From Lepidodermella squamata (Eukaryota > Gastrotricha): DNA of 64,000 nt. A program made the position numbers and the translations under genes. The stretch lies in NCBI GenBank assembly GCA_047495785.1, contig JBLDXI010000032.1:2294001-2358000 (forward strand), read 5' to 3'. Shown one piece after another: positions 33,809-45,643 of the stretch (its first letter is position 1; each line of letters opens with the position of its first letter). Below the pieces are notes generated by a model. It saw only the letters and a list, made by a program, of their open reading frames with translations, was not told the origin of the DNA and searched no databases.

Positions 33809-36800
33809 TCAATCATCTACCATTGCCACTTCTTCCTCGTCGTTTTGCCCGTTGCCGCCCATTGAAGCGTGCCCGCCGGCATGCGGCGACAAGTCAACGC
33901 CAACAGCGCGGCCGATTTGCACCAGTACAGTTGGCTCGATGTAAAGACTGAGGTTGACACTTGGCATCCGGGTTTTCAACTCTTCAATGCATGCATAGGC
34001 CTGAAAAAACAGTATTCAAAAAGAATCAACTCAATTGATCAAAAATATACCCTTTTAGCATTTCCTTGCCGAACGAAGAAGTCGACCATAAGACCGTAAA
34101 TGTCTCCCAATCTAACAGCAGAATCCAAATCGAAAGAAACGGTTTGTTGAAGTATAACAACGCATTCTTTAACTGCCTGTTCCGGCGCTTGTTCGTATTG
34201 CTGTTTGATGGCGCAAAACCGGCGAACGAGTTGCATGCGTTCGGACAGCTCGGTGAGGCGTTGTTCGATACCCTGCACCGGTTGCGGGCTTTCCGCGGCC
34301 TTCTGCAGCTGTTTCACAGCCTCGCCAAGCGCTGTATACGCCTTTTCGTAATTCTGATAGTCGTCGATTTCTACCTGGGCGCATGCGTCGTAGAAACCAG
34401 CCAGCAAATCTGGCCGCTGGCCTTTCGTGTAAAATGACATGATAGTTTTCATTATCTCGCCATTTTCGCGCCAATTGCAAGTTTGCAAGTAATTTGCCGC
34501 CTGTTAAAAAATATTCAAAATTTTAAAATTTTTCTAAAAAATCGCAACAAACCATGATGTAAGTCTCCCGTTGCCTGCAAACATTGGCGTAGAAGATGAT
34601 TTTCTCCGTATCACCCGACTTCAGCAATGCTTTCATCGCCTGAATCTTATTACCAGCTTGGGTATAGGCTTTCGTCGCCAAATGGTACTCGTTCTGGTGA
34701 ATGCAAAGCTCAGCAAGACCTTCGAGCACGCTCAATCGTTCCGGGGTGTCTTTGTCCGGGGTCAGTTTTTCCATAAGTGCCTCGGTCATAGGAACGTTGT
34801 ACTGATGGCATAGGCTCAGTGTTTCGCGCCATTGCTTGCTGGCCGCTAGCAAATCGACGGCTCGATCCCATTGCTTATTCTCGAGCATGAATTCGGCCGA
34901 ACGTTTCATGAGTTCCGGGTCTAAATTGCTAGATTTATCCATATCAGCAGTTACGTAGTGCAGCGCGGAAAATTGACGGCTTCGAAAAGCTAGCTCAGTC
35001 GCTTTAGTCACTCTACCAGCTCTGTGGTAAAGCAGAACAGCCTTGTCCGCGAAACCGTCCCGCCGTTCCAGGTAGGCAGCAGCGTCGAGGAGACACTCGG
35101 AATCGGTGGCTTGCAGCGCTGTTTGAACCAGCAAGTCATCGAAATCGTTTTCTTTACACACTCGGATAGCTGTTCCGAAAGCACCCGATTTCGTGAAGTA
35201 CGCCACGGCTTCCTTCAAATTCTGATTATTCGACTCGAGCCAGTAGGCGAAGTGGAAATTCGCGCATTTATCGTTCGATTCATCGCAGATTTGCTTCGCC
35301 TTGGTGACGTTTTTCGAGTTGCAGGCGAGGCGAACCAGCGATCGCTTATCATCCGCCTTTTCGTACCACAAAGTAGCACGGTCCAAATCTCCGAGGGTTT
35401 CTAAATATTGTGCGTACCACTTCTTCACTTGGCTGAAAATTCAGAAATATTCAGGGCATAAAATATCCGCCTTAATAAATTTCGACTAACCCTTTTTTGC
35501 TCTTAGTAGCGTAACTTTCCAATTCAACGGGATTTTCTAGCAACATTTTCGGCACATCATAATCTTCAGTTTTCGCCTTGGCGTACATCGTAGCCGCTTG
35601 TTTGACATCACCCTCCTGTTCGAGGTACTTCGCATAGTTGCGATAGGTCGTATTCACATGGACTTGGTCTTCAGTCTCCGCGATTTTGATCGCCTCAGTC
35701 CAGTTGCCCGATGCTTGGTACATTTTCGACAGCAAGTCGTGGCGATTCGCGGATTTAAGAAGGCGAACGGCGTCGTCTTGCATGCCGAGGTACATGGCCA
35801 GAATGGCGACTCTGGCATCGAGTTCATTAGGCGCGTATTTCGAGGCTAATCGAAGAGCTCGCGATGCCCTGGCGTTTCGCATATTACCTAGGCAAACGGA
35901 TGCGACATCGAGGCGGCGCGTTTTCACGCATAAACGAGCCATCGACGCCCAGACAGACTCACTGAAAAAATTATGATAAAACCATCGGCTTATTTTACTA
36001 ATATCGAACCTTTTAACAAGTTTAATAGCCTTGAAAGCTTCGTCGAGATTTCCTATGGCGAGGTTGTAAGAAAAATCAAGAACAGCAGTTCTAACGTTCT
36101 GGTCAATGTCGTCAAGGCCCTGGAAATTGCTAAGCGTGGTCTGAGCAACCATGGTACTGAAGGCTGTTGAAGTCATCTTAGGCGACTGCGACTCCTCGTC
36201 ATCCTTCTCGCCGTGAGTTCCGAACTTGGCGGCGGCTATTTTTTCCTGCTCAGCTTGCTCCTTGTCCTTGTTTACTTCCACCATCAGCGAGGTCGAGCCG
36301 CCCTCCACATCGAGCTTAAAAAATGCAACATAACATTACAACAACAGTTTAGATTACATGGCATAGCGAAAAAGAGACGCTTTTTCAAAGTGAGCAACGT
36401 AGACGGGTTTTTTGTGAAGCACAACGGAATATAAGCACGATGTCAATTCAGAGGCAAGTGCATACCAAGGGGTTGAGGGCATGTTCCTATGAAACGTGTT
36501 AATTAACAAATGATGTTAAAGGTTTGGAAATGATAATATCAATCGCAAGCAAATATCGATACGATTAAGCCGGTAGGGTTCACTTACGCGGCGAAGGTAG
36601 TAGACGTAAGGAACGTGAATTCCGAGTAATTGCGAAAACATCGAATCCATGTTAGACACGTCTTGAATGCAAAGGCTATGGTCTGGCGTGGCAAATAGTG
36701 TAACGATTTTGTTTCCACTCTGAAATCATAGACAAAAATTAAATCATTCTAAACTAGATATCCGTTCAATCATGCCTCTTTAAGCTGCATTGAAGTCAGA

Positions 36801-39315
36801 GACGGAAGTCTGGGTCCATCTGGCTGGCGATCGACCATAGGGTGAAGTTCGCAGATGATTAATCTAGGATCCCCGCTGCTGTCCCAGTAATGATGAGCGG
36901 GATACCGGCCTGATGTCTCCTGAGCTAATTGACGCGCAAGTCTGCATTGGTAAGAAAAAACATGAAATCGAGTTTGATATTGAAAAATTATGGCATTACT
37001 TTTCCAAGTCGGTCAATCCTAGATTCTGAGCTTGCTTCGGCTCGGGAGGTTTCTGGGGCTGTGCTTTGCCTCGGGGACCATTCTGTGGCTTCGGAGGTTC
37101 GGGTTTCGCCTCAGTACTCGCAGTGTCATTACACCCGGCGCCAAAATCGAACCACCTGATTTGATCAGTCTCGATATTCCACACGTAGAGATGAGAATCC
37201 ATCGAACCGTCAACGCGGCGGGTTGTGAAACTCACGCCATTACCCCGGCAGTTAATTCGAACAGACGCAAAGCCAGCGAATGATTTGACTTGCTGTGCAA
37301 CATTTTTAGGGCTACCCTGAATTTGCTTCGCATCCAAACTTCGCGATAAATTGAAAACTTTGATGACGCCGACTGAACTCGCGATGACCAAATAATCGCC
37401 GTTAATATCCATCGCAACTGGCTCTCCCTCGTGTTCGCTGAAATTCAACAGCTGTTTAACAGTTCCTTTGTGGGTTCTAGATTGGACGCGGGTATCTTCC
37501 ACGGTAAAAGCCGTTTGATCGTGAATGCAAAGAGCGGTTGAATTTGTCATGAAACTACCGACGGCTCGAGGGCTATTCGGGTCGTGCGAGTAAGAGTAGA
37601 CTACAACCTGTTTACCATTCCAAATGGCTAGAAACTCCTTTGCGATGCAAATTCCTTTGATTTGAATGTCTGTTTTCAATTCGTATTGACTAATTTGCCC
37701 AGCCTGTGTCCCGATTTCTTCACTGTCTGAAGAGTCGAAACAAGTTATCGAGATCAAACTCGGGCCCATTTGAACTGCGGCTCGACGTTGGTAGCAATGG
37801 CTGCACATTGTTTGCTCTGATAAGAGCCTGGCCTCTCCAACCAGGTTGGCAGCCAGCAAATCTCTTTTTCCGCTCCACTAAATAAAAAAAACATAGAATT
37901 TGGCACAATTTCAGGGTAACAGCTATACCGATAGCTGAGTAACAGGTCCGTTAAGAACGACAGCTCTTTGAAGTTTCCAACATAATTCCGGGCTTCGACT
38001 TGAAAAAGCTAGAGGGTCGTAGCGCCAAAGAGCAACTTGACCAGCTTCGGTTCCAGCCGCCAGAATTCCTTTCGTCGTGCAGTAAGCACAACACATAACT
38101 TTATCCGATCGATCATATCCAGCGGCAGGGTCCAAAGTTAGCAGATAATTTTCATCCAGCTCCAGATCCATCAAACTTGAAAAGGAACCCCGATCATCTT
38201 ACCAACAAATATTAATTCAATATTTACCGAATGTAATTTTCTCGCGTAATTATGACAATGATATTGCGCGTTGCCCAAGATAAATCAGATTCATCTGCTC
38301 GGCCACTGAGTTTTACCTATAGGAGCTCATTTACACAATAACTGATCTTTTCACAGCAAAACATACATTTGAAAGCTCTTCTACAGCTCCATTAGGATTA
38401 ATTGTATGTTGAATAAGGAATAGCTTGTCGGTTAAGGTTATGAGTAACCGTCGATCGGGGTGATACAACAGTTTTTTAACATCACCTTGAACAGTGATGA
38501 TTTGCTGCAGTTTGCATGATTCGTTCAAGAGGAATACAGCCCCGTTTTGGCAGCCGATGAAGAAGGACAAGGACTCTTGAGGGGCTGTTGTTATGTTATT
38601 GCCTTTTGCAGGGCCACCGTTCGTATTTCCAGCGCCAGGTTTCTTCCACTGGAACATGTCAAGCGCTTTTTCATCCCCAGTAACTGCAGCTCTGGCCAAA
38701 GCAGCCATTTCGGTATTTTGAGTCTGTGGCAGCTTCAGTAGAACTGCTTGAAGTGCTGGTTGTCGCGTTGACGCGTTACATAACGCCAGCTGATGAATTA
38801 CACCTTTCGCATCAACTTTCCAAACACATACCGCACCACTCTGCCAGATTAAAAAGATAATCAAACTTATTTTACTTCGCGTAAGAAAATGTTACATACC
38901 CTATCAATAGATAGCAATCTGGAACCTCCAGATGACCAGCACACCGCGGTAATTTCAGATTTGTGCGGTGAATTTCCAACCTCCGATAGAACTTCTTGAG
39001 GATTCCATACGCATATTTCACCTTTTTCCCATCCTACAGCCAAGAACTTTCGCAGAGGATGCCAATGTAAAGCTGTCACTGTGACAGTCTTTTGCAGAAA
39101 AGCTTTCTCAACTTCTCCCTGAAAGAAAACTGATTGTTACATCTGATAACGAAGAAATAATTTGTTACCTCTTCGTTGAAAATATTTACAAATCCACCGC
39201 TCCTCTCGCTGAAAAAAGCTACAGCCAAAACAGGTGCCACACTGTGCCATTGAATGTCCGTGACCTGCGAGACGGCATGTTCGAGATGCAATTTTGTATC
39301 AAAATAAAGTGCCAT
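33809..39315 (-). CDS. IFT140: Intraflagellar transport protein 140 (IFT-A core)
   Basis: A long multi-exon gene from ATG 39315 (MALYFDTKLHLEHAV, near-identical in layout to vertebrate MALYYD) to the stop at 33809. The N-terminal half is two WD40 propellers (LHWHPLRKFLAVGWEKGEICVW; ITAVCWSSGGSRLLSIDR; GDEKALDMFQWKK; then VKLSGRADESDLSW). The C-terminal half is TPR-like helical repeats (ARLCVKTRRLDVASVCLGNM; YAKYLEQEGDVKQAATMYAKA; YAQYLETLGDLDRATLWYEKA). IFT140 is part of IFT-A, which moves cargo back from the ciliary tip and loads membrane proteins. It ends with a short acidic tail. About fifteen exons with short introns; exact ends of the middle ones were not all fixed. Confidence 0.95.
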
Positions 39316-39501
39316 CTAATAAAAAAAGGCAAAATACGAAATCGATGTATTGTTGTTTCACGCTGAGATCAGTAAAGAGCAGTCTAACCTCGAATGAATA
39401 AACGGTAACAGCTATAGTCACATTATATTTGGAATATAATATTACTTATGTAACAATGCGTAAGAGAACAACGAAGAATCAGATTGTTTGTCTTTCATAG
39501 T

Positions 39502-40671
39502 TCAGCCTGAAATCTGAGAAGCAGCAAACCGAACTAATTCCTCGATCACAATTTTAGAAGTAAAAACACTGTATGCAGGTAACTTTTTGAACGTATCTTT
39601 GCATCTATTGATCACATCTTGAATTGCCTGAACAATATCTTGACTTTCATCCGAAGAATTTGGAATAGCAACAATGAGACCCAACAGGCTGCCTCCATCA
39701 AAAGAATTAGGATCCAAACCTCCCATATCGCCGGAAAATACACGACTAATGTCATCCGCGGTCATTTTGTGATGCAGAGTTTGCTTCAGCTTGATGCTTT
39801 TTGAGCTGCATAAGGCTGAGGCTACCGCGGAACCAAATGATACCTGGGTTATTCCGGGAACAATTATCAAGACAGCTTCTCTTGCTGAATCCAAAGTACT
39901 CCCATGAGTGACGGGAACGACGCTATCCTCAGGAGAGAAATTCACATTAAGCTGCTCGATGCCTTCAATGCCATCTAGTGAGAAAATGCTATTAAGCTTT
40001 GGATACGGTGGTGGGATGTGTGAATAATTTTTTCGCCCACTTTCAGGCGTAAAGTCATGAATAGACGTCCAGTTATTGTTAAATACGGCCAAGCCAGCAC
40101 TTCCAAAGTGCTGTTTCAAGCCATCATAATTAAACTGAAAGCAATGAAATCGAAACTCGGAACTGGCTTCTATAATCGGCACAGTTTGGCAATAAATATA
40201 AAAATTGCAGTTGCCACAGTCCCGAGTTCTAAATTGAGAAGTCGCAACAATGAATGAGCAATTGTTGCAGTTGCGGAAAAATACATTGCCACGAACCGCC
40301 GACAGAATAAATTTGCAATCCGAACAGTCGTCCACTATAATCTGGCTTGAACTGTCAAATACGTAGATCCGACTGTTTTTGCAGTCTTGAATTTCCAAGT
40401 CATTGCCGGCAACGGAACCAGGAAGCCGAACACATGTTTCGTTTTGGAGGCTTTTGATCGTCCAAGCACTACGGTCAACGTCACCAGCCGCACGGCGCTT
40501 ATCCCAAGAGTATTGCTTGCCTTGGTTTTTATTAGATGCAGTCTGGACAGCATTGAGATTGCCCGATGGAGACGAGGAAACATTGGAAATATTAGTGAAC
40601 TCCGGCACATATAACGCATCTGTGCGCTTAAATCCAAAGAAAACAAGCATCCTTTGCAGCATGTTTCCCAT
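39502..40671 (-). CDS. RP2: Protein XRP2, ARL3 GTPase-activating protein
   Basis: An intronless frame of 389 residues from MGNMLQ (ATG 40671). The tubulin-cofactor-C-like beta-helix domain is clear: KQYSWDKR, VRLPGSVAGNDLEIQDC, IYVFDSSSQIIVDDC, GNVFFRNCNNC, FRTRDCGNCNFYIYCQTVPIIE, FNNNWTSIHDFTPESG. The C-terminal part is the NDK-like domain. The arginine of FRTRDC corresponds to the GAP arginine region. RP2 turns off ARL3 and so releases lipidated cargo in cilia. Gly2 allows myristoylation, but position 3 is Asn rather than the Cys palmitoylated in vertebrates. An upstream in-frame ATG (40695) would bury Gly2. The absence of introns is notable beside intron-rich neighbours. Confidence 0.93.
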   Translation of the reverse strand: MGNMLQRMLVFFGFKRTDALYVPEFTNISNVSSSPSGNLNAVQTASNKNQGKQYSWDKRRAAGDVDRSAWTIKSLQNETCVRLPGSVAGNDLEIQDCKNSRIYVFDSSSQIIVDDCSDCKFILSAVRGNVFFRNCNNCSFIVATSQFRTRDCGNCNFYIYCQTVPIIEASSEFRFHCFQFNYDGLKQHFGSAGLAVFNNNWTSIHDFTPESGRKNYSHIPPPYPKLNSIFSLDGIEGIEQLNVNFSPEDSVVPVTHGSTLDSAREAVLIIVPGITQVSFGSAVASALCSSKSIKLKQTLHHKMTADDISRVFSGDMGGLDPNSFDGGSLLGLIVAIPNSSDESQDIVQAIQDVINRCKDTFKKLPAYSVFTSKIVIEELVRFAASQISG

Positions 40672-41342
40672 TTTATAATGATGCACGAAATTCAATCTAT
40701 GAACGACAGAGGTTATAATTTACGAATTAAGCAGTTGAAATATATAAATTTGATTCCGTTAACTTTAAATCTATGGAAAATTCAAGGAAGGAAAAGCGTG
40801 ATGAGTTGGATGAGAAGCTTGCTCGTAGTACTCAAATTGATGATCCGTTCATAGAAAAGCTATACCTGTTTATGCTAATAATTTAGAGCTGAGTAATTAA
40901 TATAGTAAAGTTATTAGAGGAGGGAAAAAGCAAAAGCTCAAGCATGTAAGCTCGATTAACTTCGAAGAACGAAGGTGACTCCGCTGTCGAGATGCGAGAT
41001 GCATGCAAAAGGAAACTAACGACGCTGATATATTTATAAATATACTTTTCATATATATTATCATATATAGTTGTAATGAGCAGTATTATTTAATAATAAA
41101 TATTAAAGGTGGAAACCAAATAGGATACAAAATCGTGGCATCGATTTTTTTGCCGCGACATTTGAATTCGAATTCCGACTTCACTTGAAAAGGTGCCGAT
41201 TTGGGTCTCACACCGGTGGCTGTTAGCTGTAATCGAAACCCAGAACCCAGCTGCATGCGAGAAATTGACCGGCTGTTAACTGGTAGCTAACTGACGGTCA
41301 GCGTTGATGATGATTGATGATGATTACGGCTTTCCACCCAGT
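40672..41342. other. Intergenic spacer, AT-rich
   Basis: About 670 bp, including an AT-rich stretch with TATATA words at 41030-41100. No gene was seen. Confidence 0.4.
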
Positions 41343-42110
41343 TCAGGGTTTCGCCGCTTCCTCACCAGAGGCACAGATTCTTTCGGTCAGTTCTCGCCAC
41401 CAGGTTCTGTTGCTGGCCAGCTCCCTCAGATGTACGAGGTCTTTGTGGCAGTTCAGACTGGGGACCCAGGGCTGTCTCTTGATGTAGTCATGATCGTTTT
41501 GGATGGCAATATTTAAGGCAAAGGTTTCGTGGAGATCTTTCGCGAGGAGTTTCGGCAATGTGATCAGGCCTCTCCCAAGAAAGGGCTGACCGAGTTTTTC
41601 GAAGTATTGGTCCATGGCGACCTGAGCGGGGGTGAACGCCGGTAGCCGTAGGATATGGCCGAATAGTCTCCACCTTCGCCTCTTTACAGTCAAGGACAGT
41701 GGTTCTTCGCTCGTTTCATGGTATAGGTCTTCGTTGGAGATGGTGTCCGGGTAGATAATGCCCAAAATCTTGCGGAGCTGATCCCTGTGATGGGCATCGA
41801 GCTTCTGCTCCATCGTAGATGTAAGCCCCCATGTTTCGCTGTTGTACAAGAGCACCGGTTTGGTTTTGGCTCTGTATATGCGGATTTTCTTGTCGACTGA
41901 TACGATGTTCGATCGCCAGATTGCATCTAGCTTGCCGAACGCTGCCCAGGAGAGGCTGATACGATGCGCCATGTCTTCGGAGTCACCTAGAAGGCTACCC
42001 AGTTTCTTGACTTTGCGCCAGCTTTCGGCCGATTCATCTGTGCTCCTGAAGACGTGCGTTTTCTCCGTCTTCGCCACGTTCACTTGAAGGTTCCAGCGTT
42101 CAATCGCAGT
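41343..42110 (-). mobile_element. 3' remnant of a non-LTR retrotransposon ORF2
   Basis: About 250 residues of one open frame correspond to the part after the RT catalytic boxes: ERWNLQVNVAKTEKTHVF, KVKKLGSLLGD, SWAAFGKLDAIW, KTKPVLLYNSETWGLT, HHRDQLRKILGI, RRRWRLFGHILRL. The LLY-SETW and RRWRLFGHILR patterns are standard for this region. RT motifs A-C and the endonuclease are missing, so the copy is 5'-truncated. The open frame ends at a stop near 41343. The clade is not assigned. Confidence 0.85.
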
Positions 42111-42203
42111 TATTGAACGGTGAAACGATAAAGTTTGAGGTTTGAGTTCTTGTTCCTATGAATTTCTGTCAACTTCTCGTTCCGTTGTTATGTGAGGCCC
42201 TTA

Positions 42204-42879
42204 GCCGTTTCAGATTCCAGACGCTATGAAATGCTTCCCAAGCAATTGCTTCCAAAGCAACTGCTTCCCAAGCAGCACGCTTACAGAGCACTGCTTCTCA
42301 AGCATTGCTTCCCAAGCAACTGATTCCCAAGCAATTGATTGGGAAGCACTACTTTTCAAGCAAGCTGAATTTTTAGGAAATTCACTATTTAGCCCTGTTA
42401 CCACGGGTTGTAGGCCACACGGAGCAAGGATCCGTTGCATGATCAATCAACCGATCGATCAAGGAATTAAACGGTAACATAACAAGCTAATGAAAAATAT
42501 GTTTTATTTCACATCTGAATGGAGGGCAGCTAGGACCCAGGGCGAAAGATGAGTTTGATCGAGAAGCATCAGCTCGGAATTTAACAATCCAATTTTCGGC
42601 TTTACTTGCGATTTCCTATTACTTATTACTTTTGTGGCTCATCGGTGAAAAATCGCGAAACTCTGCTTGGGAAGCATTTGCTTGGGAAGCATTTGCTTGG
42701 GAAGCATTTGCTTGGGAAGCATTTGCTTTGGAAGCAACTGCTTCTGAAGCAGTGATTGTTACGCCATGTTTATTTACCTGCTTGGGAAGCACTTTGCTTC
42801 TAGAGCAGTGACTGGGAAGCAGTTGCTTTGGAAGCAATTGCTTGGGAAGCATTTCATAGCGTCTGGAATCTTTAACGGC
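42204..42879. mobile_element. Non-autonomous inverted-repeat element, 676 bp, made of TGCTTCCCAAGCA words
   Basis: The terminal inverted repeats are 67 bp with two mismatches (42204-42270 and 42813-42879), starting GCCGTT--AGATTCCAGACG. Inside, the 12-13-mer TGCTTCCCAAGCA or its complement TGCTTGGGAAGCA recurs, including four perfect 15-bp units at 42665-42725. Most words on the left point one way and those on the right the other. There is no coding capacity, and no clear target duplication was found. It resembles a MITE. Confidence 0.8.
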
Positions 42880-43559
42880 CGACAAAGCCCACCGCACGGG
42901 AATCAGGGCACTCGGGGTGAAGCCGGATGCTTTTCCCGTCGAGCCTTTGGTTCTCCACTGCGGCGATTGGACTTTTGGCTTATCAATTCATCAACCCATC
43001 CATCATAATACATTTGTTATTTATCTTGCTAATCTGATCTTATTTAGGTACTTAATTGTGTTGTAGAAAACCAGTTCCAAGCTCTTTCAATCTTGGATTC
43101 ATGACCGAATTACTGCTCTGCTGGGAGGATTGTCTGAAAACCATGTCGTTGTGAATTAACTAGCTCCCTTTTTGATTTCGGTCTACACCGTAACCCAGAT
43201 CATAAGCTGCAGCTGTTTTAGGTACGTCTCTTTATCCAATTTTGTTGCTGTTGCATTTGATTTCCTACATAATCTCAAACAGAGAGACGTAGATTTATCA
43301 TTGTTTGTTTGAAGCAGACGGTTGCTTTTTACAAACGATTTTTTGGTTGTTACCCCGGCGAAAAATGCATTTTAGGTTGGCTACATTGGTGTAAATTATA
43401 TGTAATTTGGACTAGTGATACGAGCAAAGCGATGAAATTCGTAGGATTTAAGCTGCGTCACTTCGTTCATATATACCCGACACGGGTATCAAATTTTCAC
43501 AGGCATCATTTCAATCATTGTAATATTACCAGCTAATAATCCATTATTTATTGCCGTAG
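42880..43559. other. Intergenic spacer
   Basis: About 680 bp; no convincing exon, though upstream exons of the possible terminal exon at 43560 could hide here. Confidence 0.35.
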
Positions 43560-43730
43560 ATTTACATGCGCAGAATCGAACTAATGCTGCAGGAAGCTTT
43601 GATCTGCGAGCGTGGTTCTTCTAATTCGGCTTCTGGTTGTAGCAGATCACCTCGTTCTTCTTCTACGGAGGCAGTGGCTGGCAGTTTCACGAGTGGAGCC
43701 GATAATTCTTCGACAACTGATAACTCCTAA
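43560..43730 (+). CDS. Possible terminal exon of an unrecognised gene
   Basis: An acceptor (GCCGTAG) precedes a frame with ATG 43566 that ends at a TAA at 43728, 54 residues from that Met (MRRIELMLQEALICERGSSN, then Ser-rich). A poly(A) signal AATAAA follows at 43794. The arrangement looks like a last coding exon, but upstream exons were not found and no family is recognised. It could be chance. Confidence 0.3.
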   Translation: MYMRRIELMLQEALICERGSSNSASGCSRSPRSSSTEAVAGSFTSGADNSSTTDNS

Positions 43731-43793
43731 TTACATTTCTCTGTTTTTCAAATCTAACCATTTTGTGTTCTCTGATCTCTTTTCGGGAATGAC

Positions 43794-44355
43794 AATAAAT
43801 AAAGATTCGTCAAGTTGTTTATTGTCGCTGTTGGGAATTTTGTTGAAATAAGCTATTGTACTAGGTAAGGAGTAATAATCAGAAAATTAGAGAGCGTAGT
43901 GTTCACTACATACCAATACATATGCTCCAAAATAGGTAACTAGATTTTTTCGGGAATTTTATTTGGGAATTAATAGGAATTATAATAATCAGGAATACTT
44001 TAACATCTCGGTAATCTCAGTAACCCTAAGATGGGAAATCAAGCTTGGCAACACATGACTCATCGTTTTAGACGTGATGTGTTATTTCTGATAGCAGCCT
44101 AAGCACTTGCACCTTTACAATGAAAGTCATCGTGTGATTTTTTGAGCGTTTCAGAAAAAAAATTACGTGTATTTTGATCGGGGAAAAAATTGAACGCTCA
44201 AATGATCACACTTATGATCATGAGTGATCATATTTAAGTAAGCCGGAGTCGTCTAAATCGGAATTTCTGTAATCCGGACGGTTCGGGTATTTGTTACTAA
44301 TGCGAAATACCTAGATACGTATATAGATCTGCTTGCGTATTTATTGACGAAGTCT
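43794..44355. other. Spacer with a poly(A) signal and a small inverted repeat
   Basis: AATAAA at 43794-43799. An inverted repeat at 44132-44154 and 44190-44211 (GTGTGAT...TTGAGCGTTCA-type arms) brackets about 35 bp, possibly a decayed MITE. ATGATCA words cluster just after it. Confidence 0.5.
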
Positions 44356-45177
44356 TTAGAAGAAAATAAATTTTTTGTGATTATCATCGCGCTCGAAAAA
44401 CATGAAATCAATCAAAAATAGCATGCCAATAATGTTCGCCTTCATCATAACATCGAGACCTGGCTCGAATGCTACACCAAAGTTATCGGCATCCGTAAAT
44501 ATTTCCTGAGCCAGATTTGTCCAGATTTTTGATATTTCAGCCACTTTTTGCCCAGTTTGATAGGAATATATGTTGAATATTGCTGGCACACAACAGCCAC
44601 AGGCATTTTGCCACTCAGCTGATAGCAACGGCGTAGAGCGATCGGCATTGAATATAGTAAACCTCGGCGTTGTGCAATATTGTTCAGATTTTATAAAACC
44701 GATCGGATTGCCCACAGGCGCTTCAGATATAACCTCAAAATTACAGCCGTCACAACAGCCCCAACAACCACCATAAGCGCAGCATTTGAATGGTCGCCTG
44801 AATCGCATCACTTCATTTCCAGCGTTATCAGTGATATGCATCAGCCAACCTCGTTCGTTACCGCAGAACCACCTCTACAGGAATATAGGTAGTAGGTAGC
44901 GATGACGAGCAGTTTAAAGCGCTTGTCTTACTTGAGCTCCATTGGATTCTTCGAATGCATAAAAGCATTGCTGGCCATTAGCGTTGAGAATCCGGTATTT
45001 GTTGCAGGTTTCGAACCCAGTTATCGCCTCGAGAAGCTCTACTTGCTGCTGAACGAGAACCATGTCTAGGGAGCTTAGGTACTCAAGGCCAGGCGGACAG
45101 CCAGATCCACCGTTTGGCTTTGGCATCCAGCCCGCACCCCCGGGCTGTTGCGTTACAGGATGAACCCGTTGTGACAT
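44356..45177 (-). CDS. Phospholipid scramblase family protein
   Basis: Two exons (45177-44932, 44874-44356) with a 57-bp intron give 254 residues. The short N-terminus is Pro/Gly-rich (HPVTQQPGGAGWMPKPNG). The core follows the family order: GLEYLSSLDMVLVQQQVELLE, NKYRILNANGQQCFYAFEE, RPFKC with a cysteine cluster (CCAYGGCWGCCDGC), PIGFI, FTIFNADR, then FTDADNFGVAFEPGLDVMMKA, the calcium-binding-like acidic segment, and the terminal hydrophobic helix IIGMLFLIDFMFFE. Scramblases of this family are palmitoylated at the cysteine cluster and linked to calcium-triggered lipid scrambling, although the biochemical role is debated. The orthology group cannot be set. Confidence 0.95.
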
Positions 45178-45643
45178 CTCGCCTGACTTCTAATGGCGGC
45201 AACGTGGTTAAAAAGAGAAATTTTCTGTCTCAATGGAGAGTTCAGACTTTCGACGTTTTACGCGTTAGTCTCGACTGGCTGAAATGCAAGTTTCAAGTAG
45301 GAATATAAGTACACAAATAAGGCTTCAGGTGTGATTTCTCCATCGTCATATGCTGCCATAGTCGCATAGGAATGGTCTATTCATCGCTGGGCACCGCGGA
45401 CACCTATTCATGTTTACATACCGTTCTTTCAATAAAAACCAGGTAGGTACATCGTGAAAACTCTTGGATCAATTATTAATAAAATTTTATTTTGATAAAA
45501 TATCAAATAATCATGGCACGCAACATTTAGAGTAGTTTCAAGAAAAATATATGTACGTTACTTGGAAATGAGTATCTAAACAGAAATATCACCGACTTTT
45601 AAAGGTGCTACGAGAAGGGGAAGAAACGAATAATTGAGTATGA
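45178..45643. other. Intergenic spacer
   Basis: About 465 bp between two minus-strand genes; nothing coding was seen. Confidence 0.5.

Noticed and set aside
34066-35404. Plus-strand genes opposite IFT140
   Set aside because: Long plus-strand frames exist, but they are shadows of IFT140 exons, with no family resemblance of their own.
39316-39500. X-box upstream of IFT140
   Set aside because: I looked for GTNRCC-N-RGYAAC in the short 5' spacer and saw only a half-site-like GGTAAC, not enough to call.
42226-42897. Repetitive proteins with KQLLP or SQANA repeats
   Set aside because: These open frames are products of the internal repeats of the inverted-repeat element; they mirror each other on opposite strands and have no start context or partner exons.
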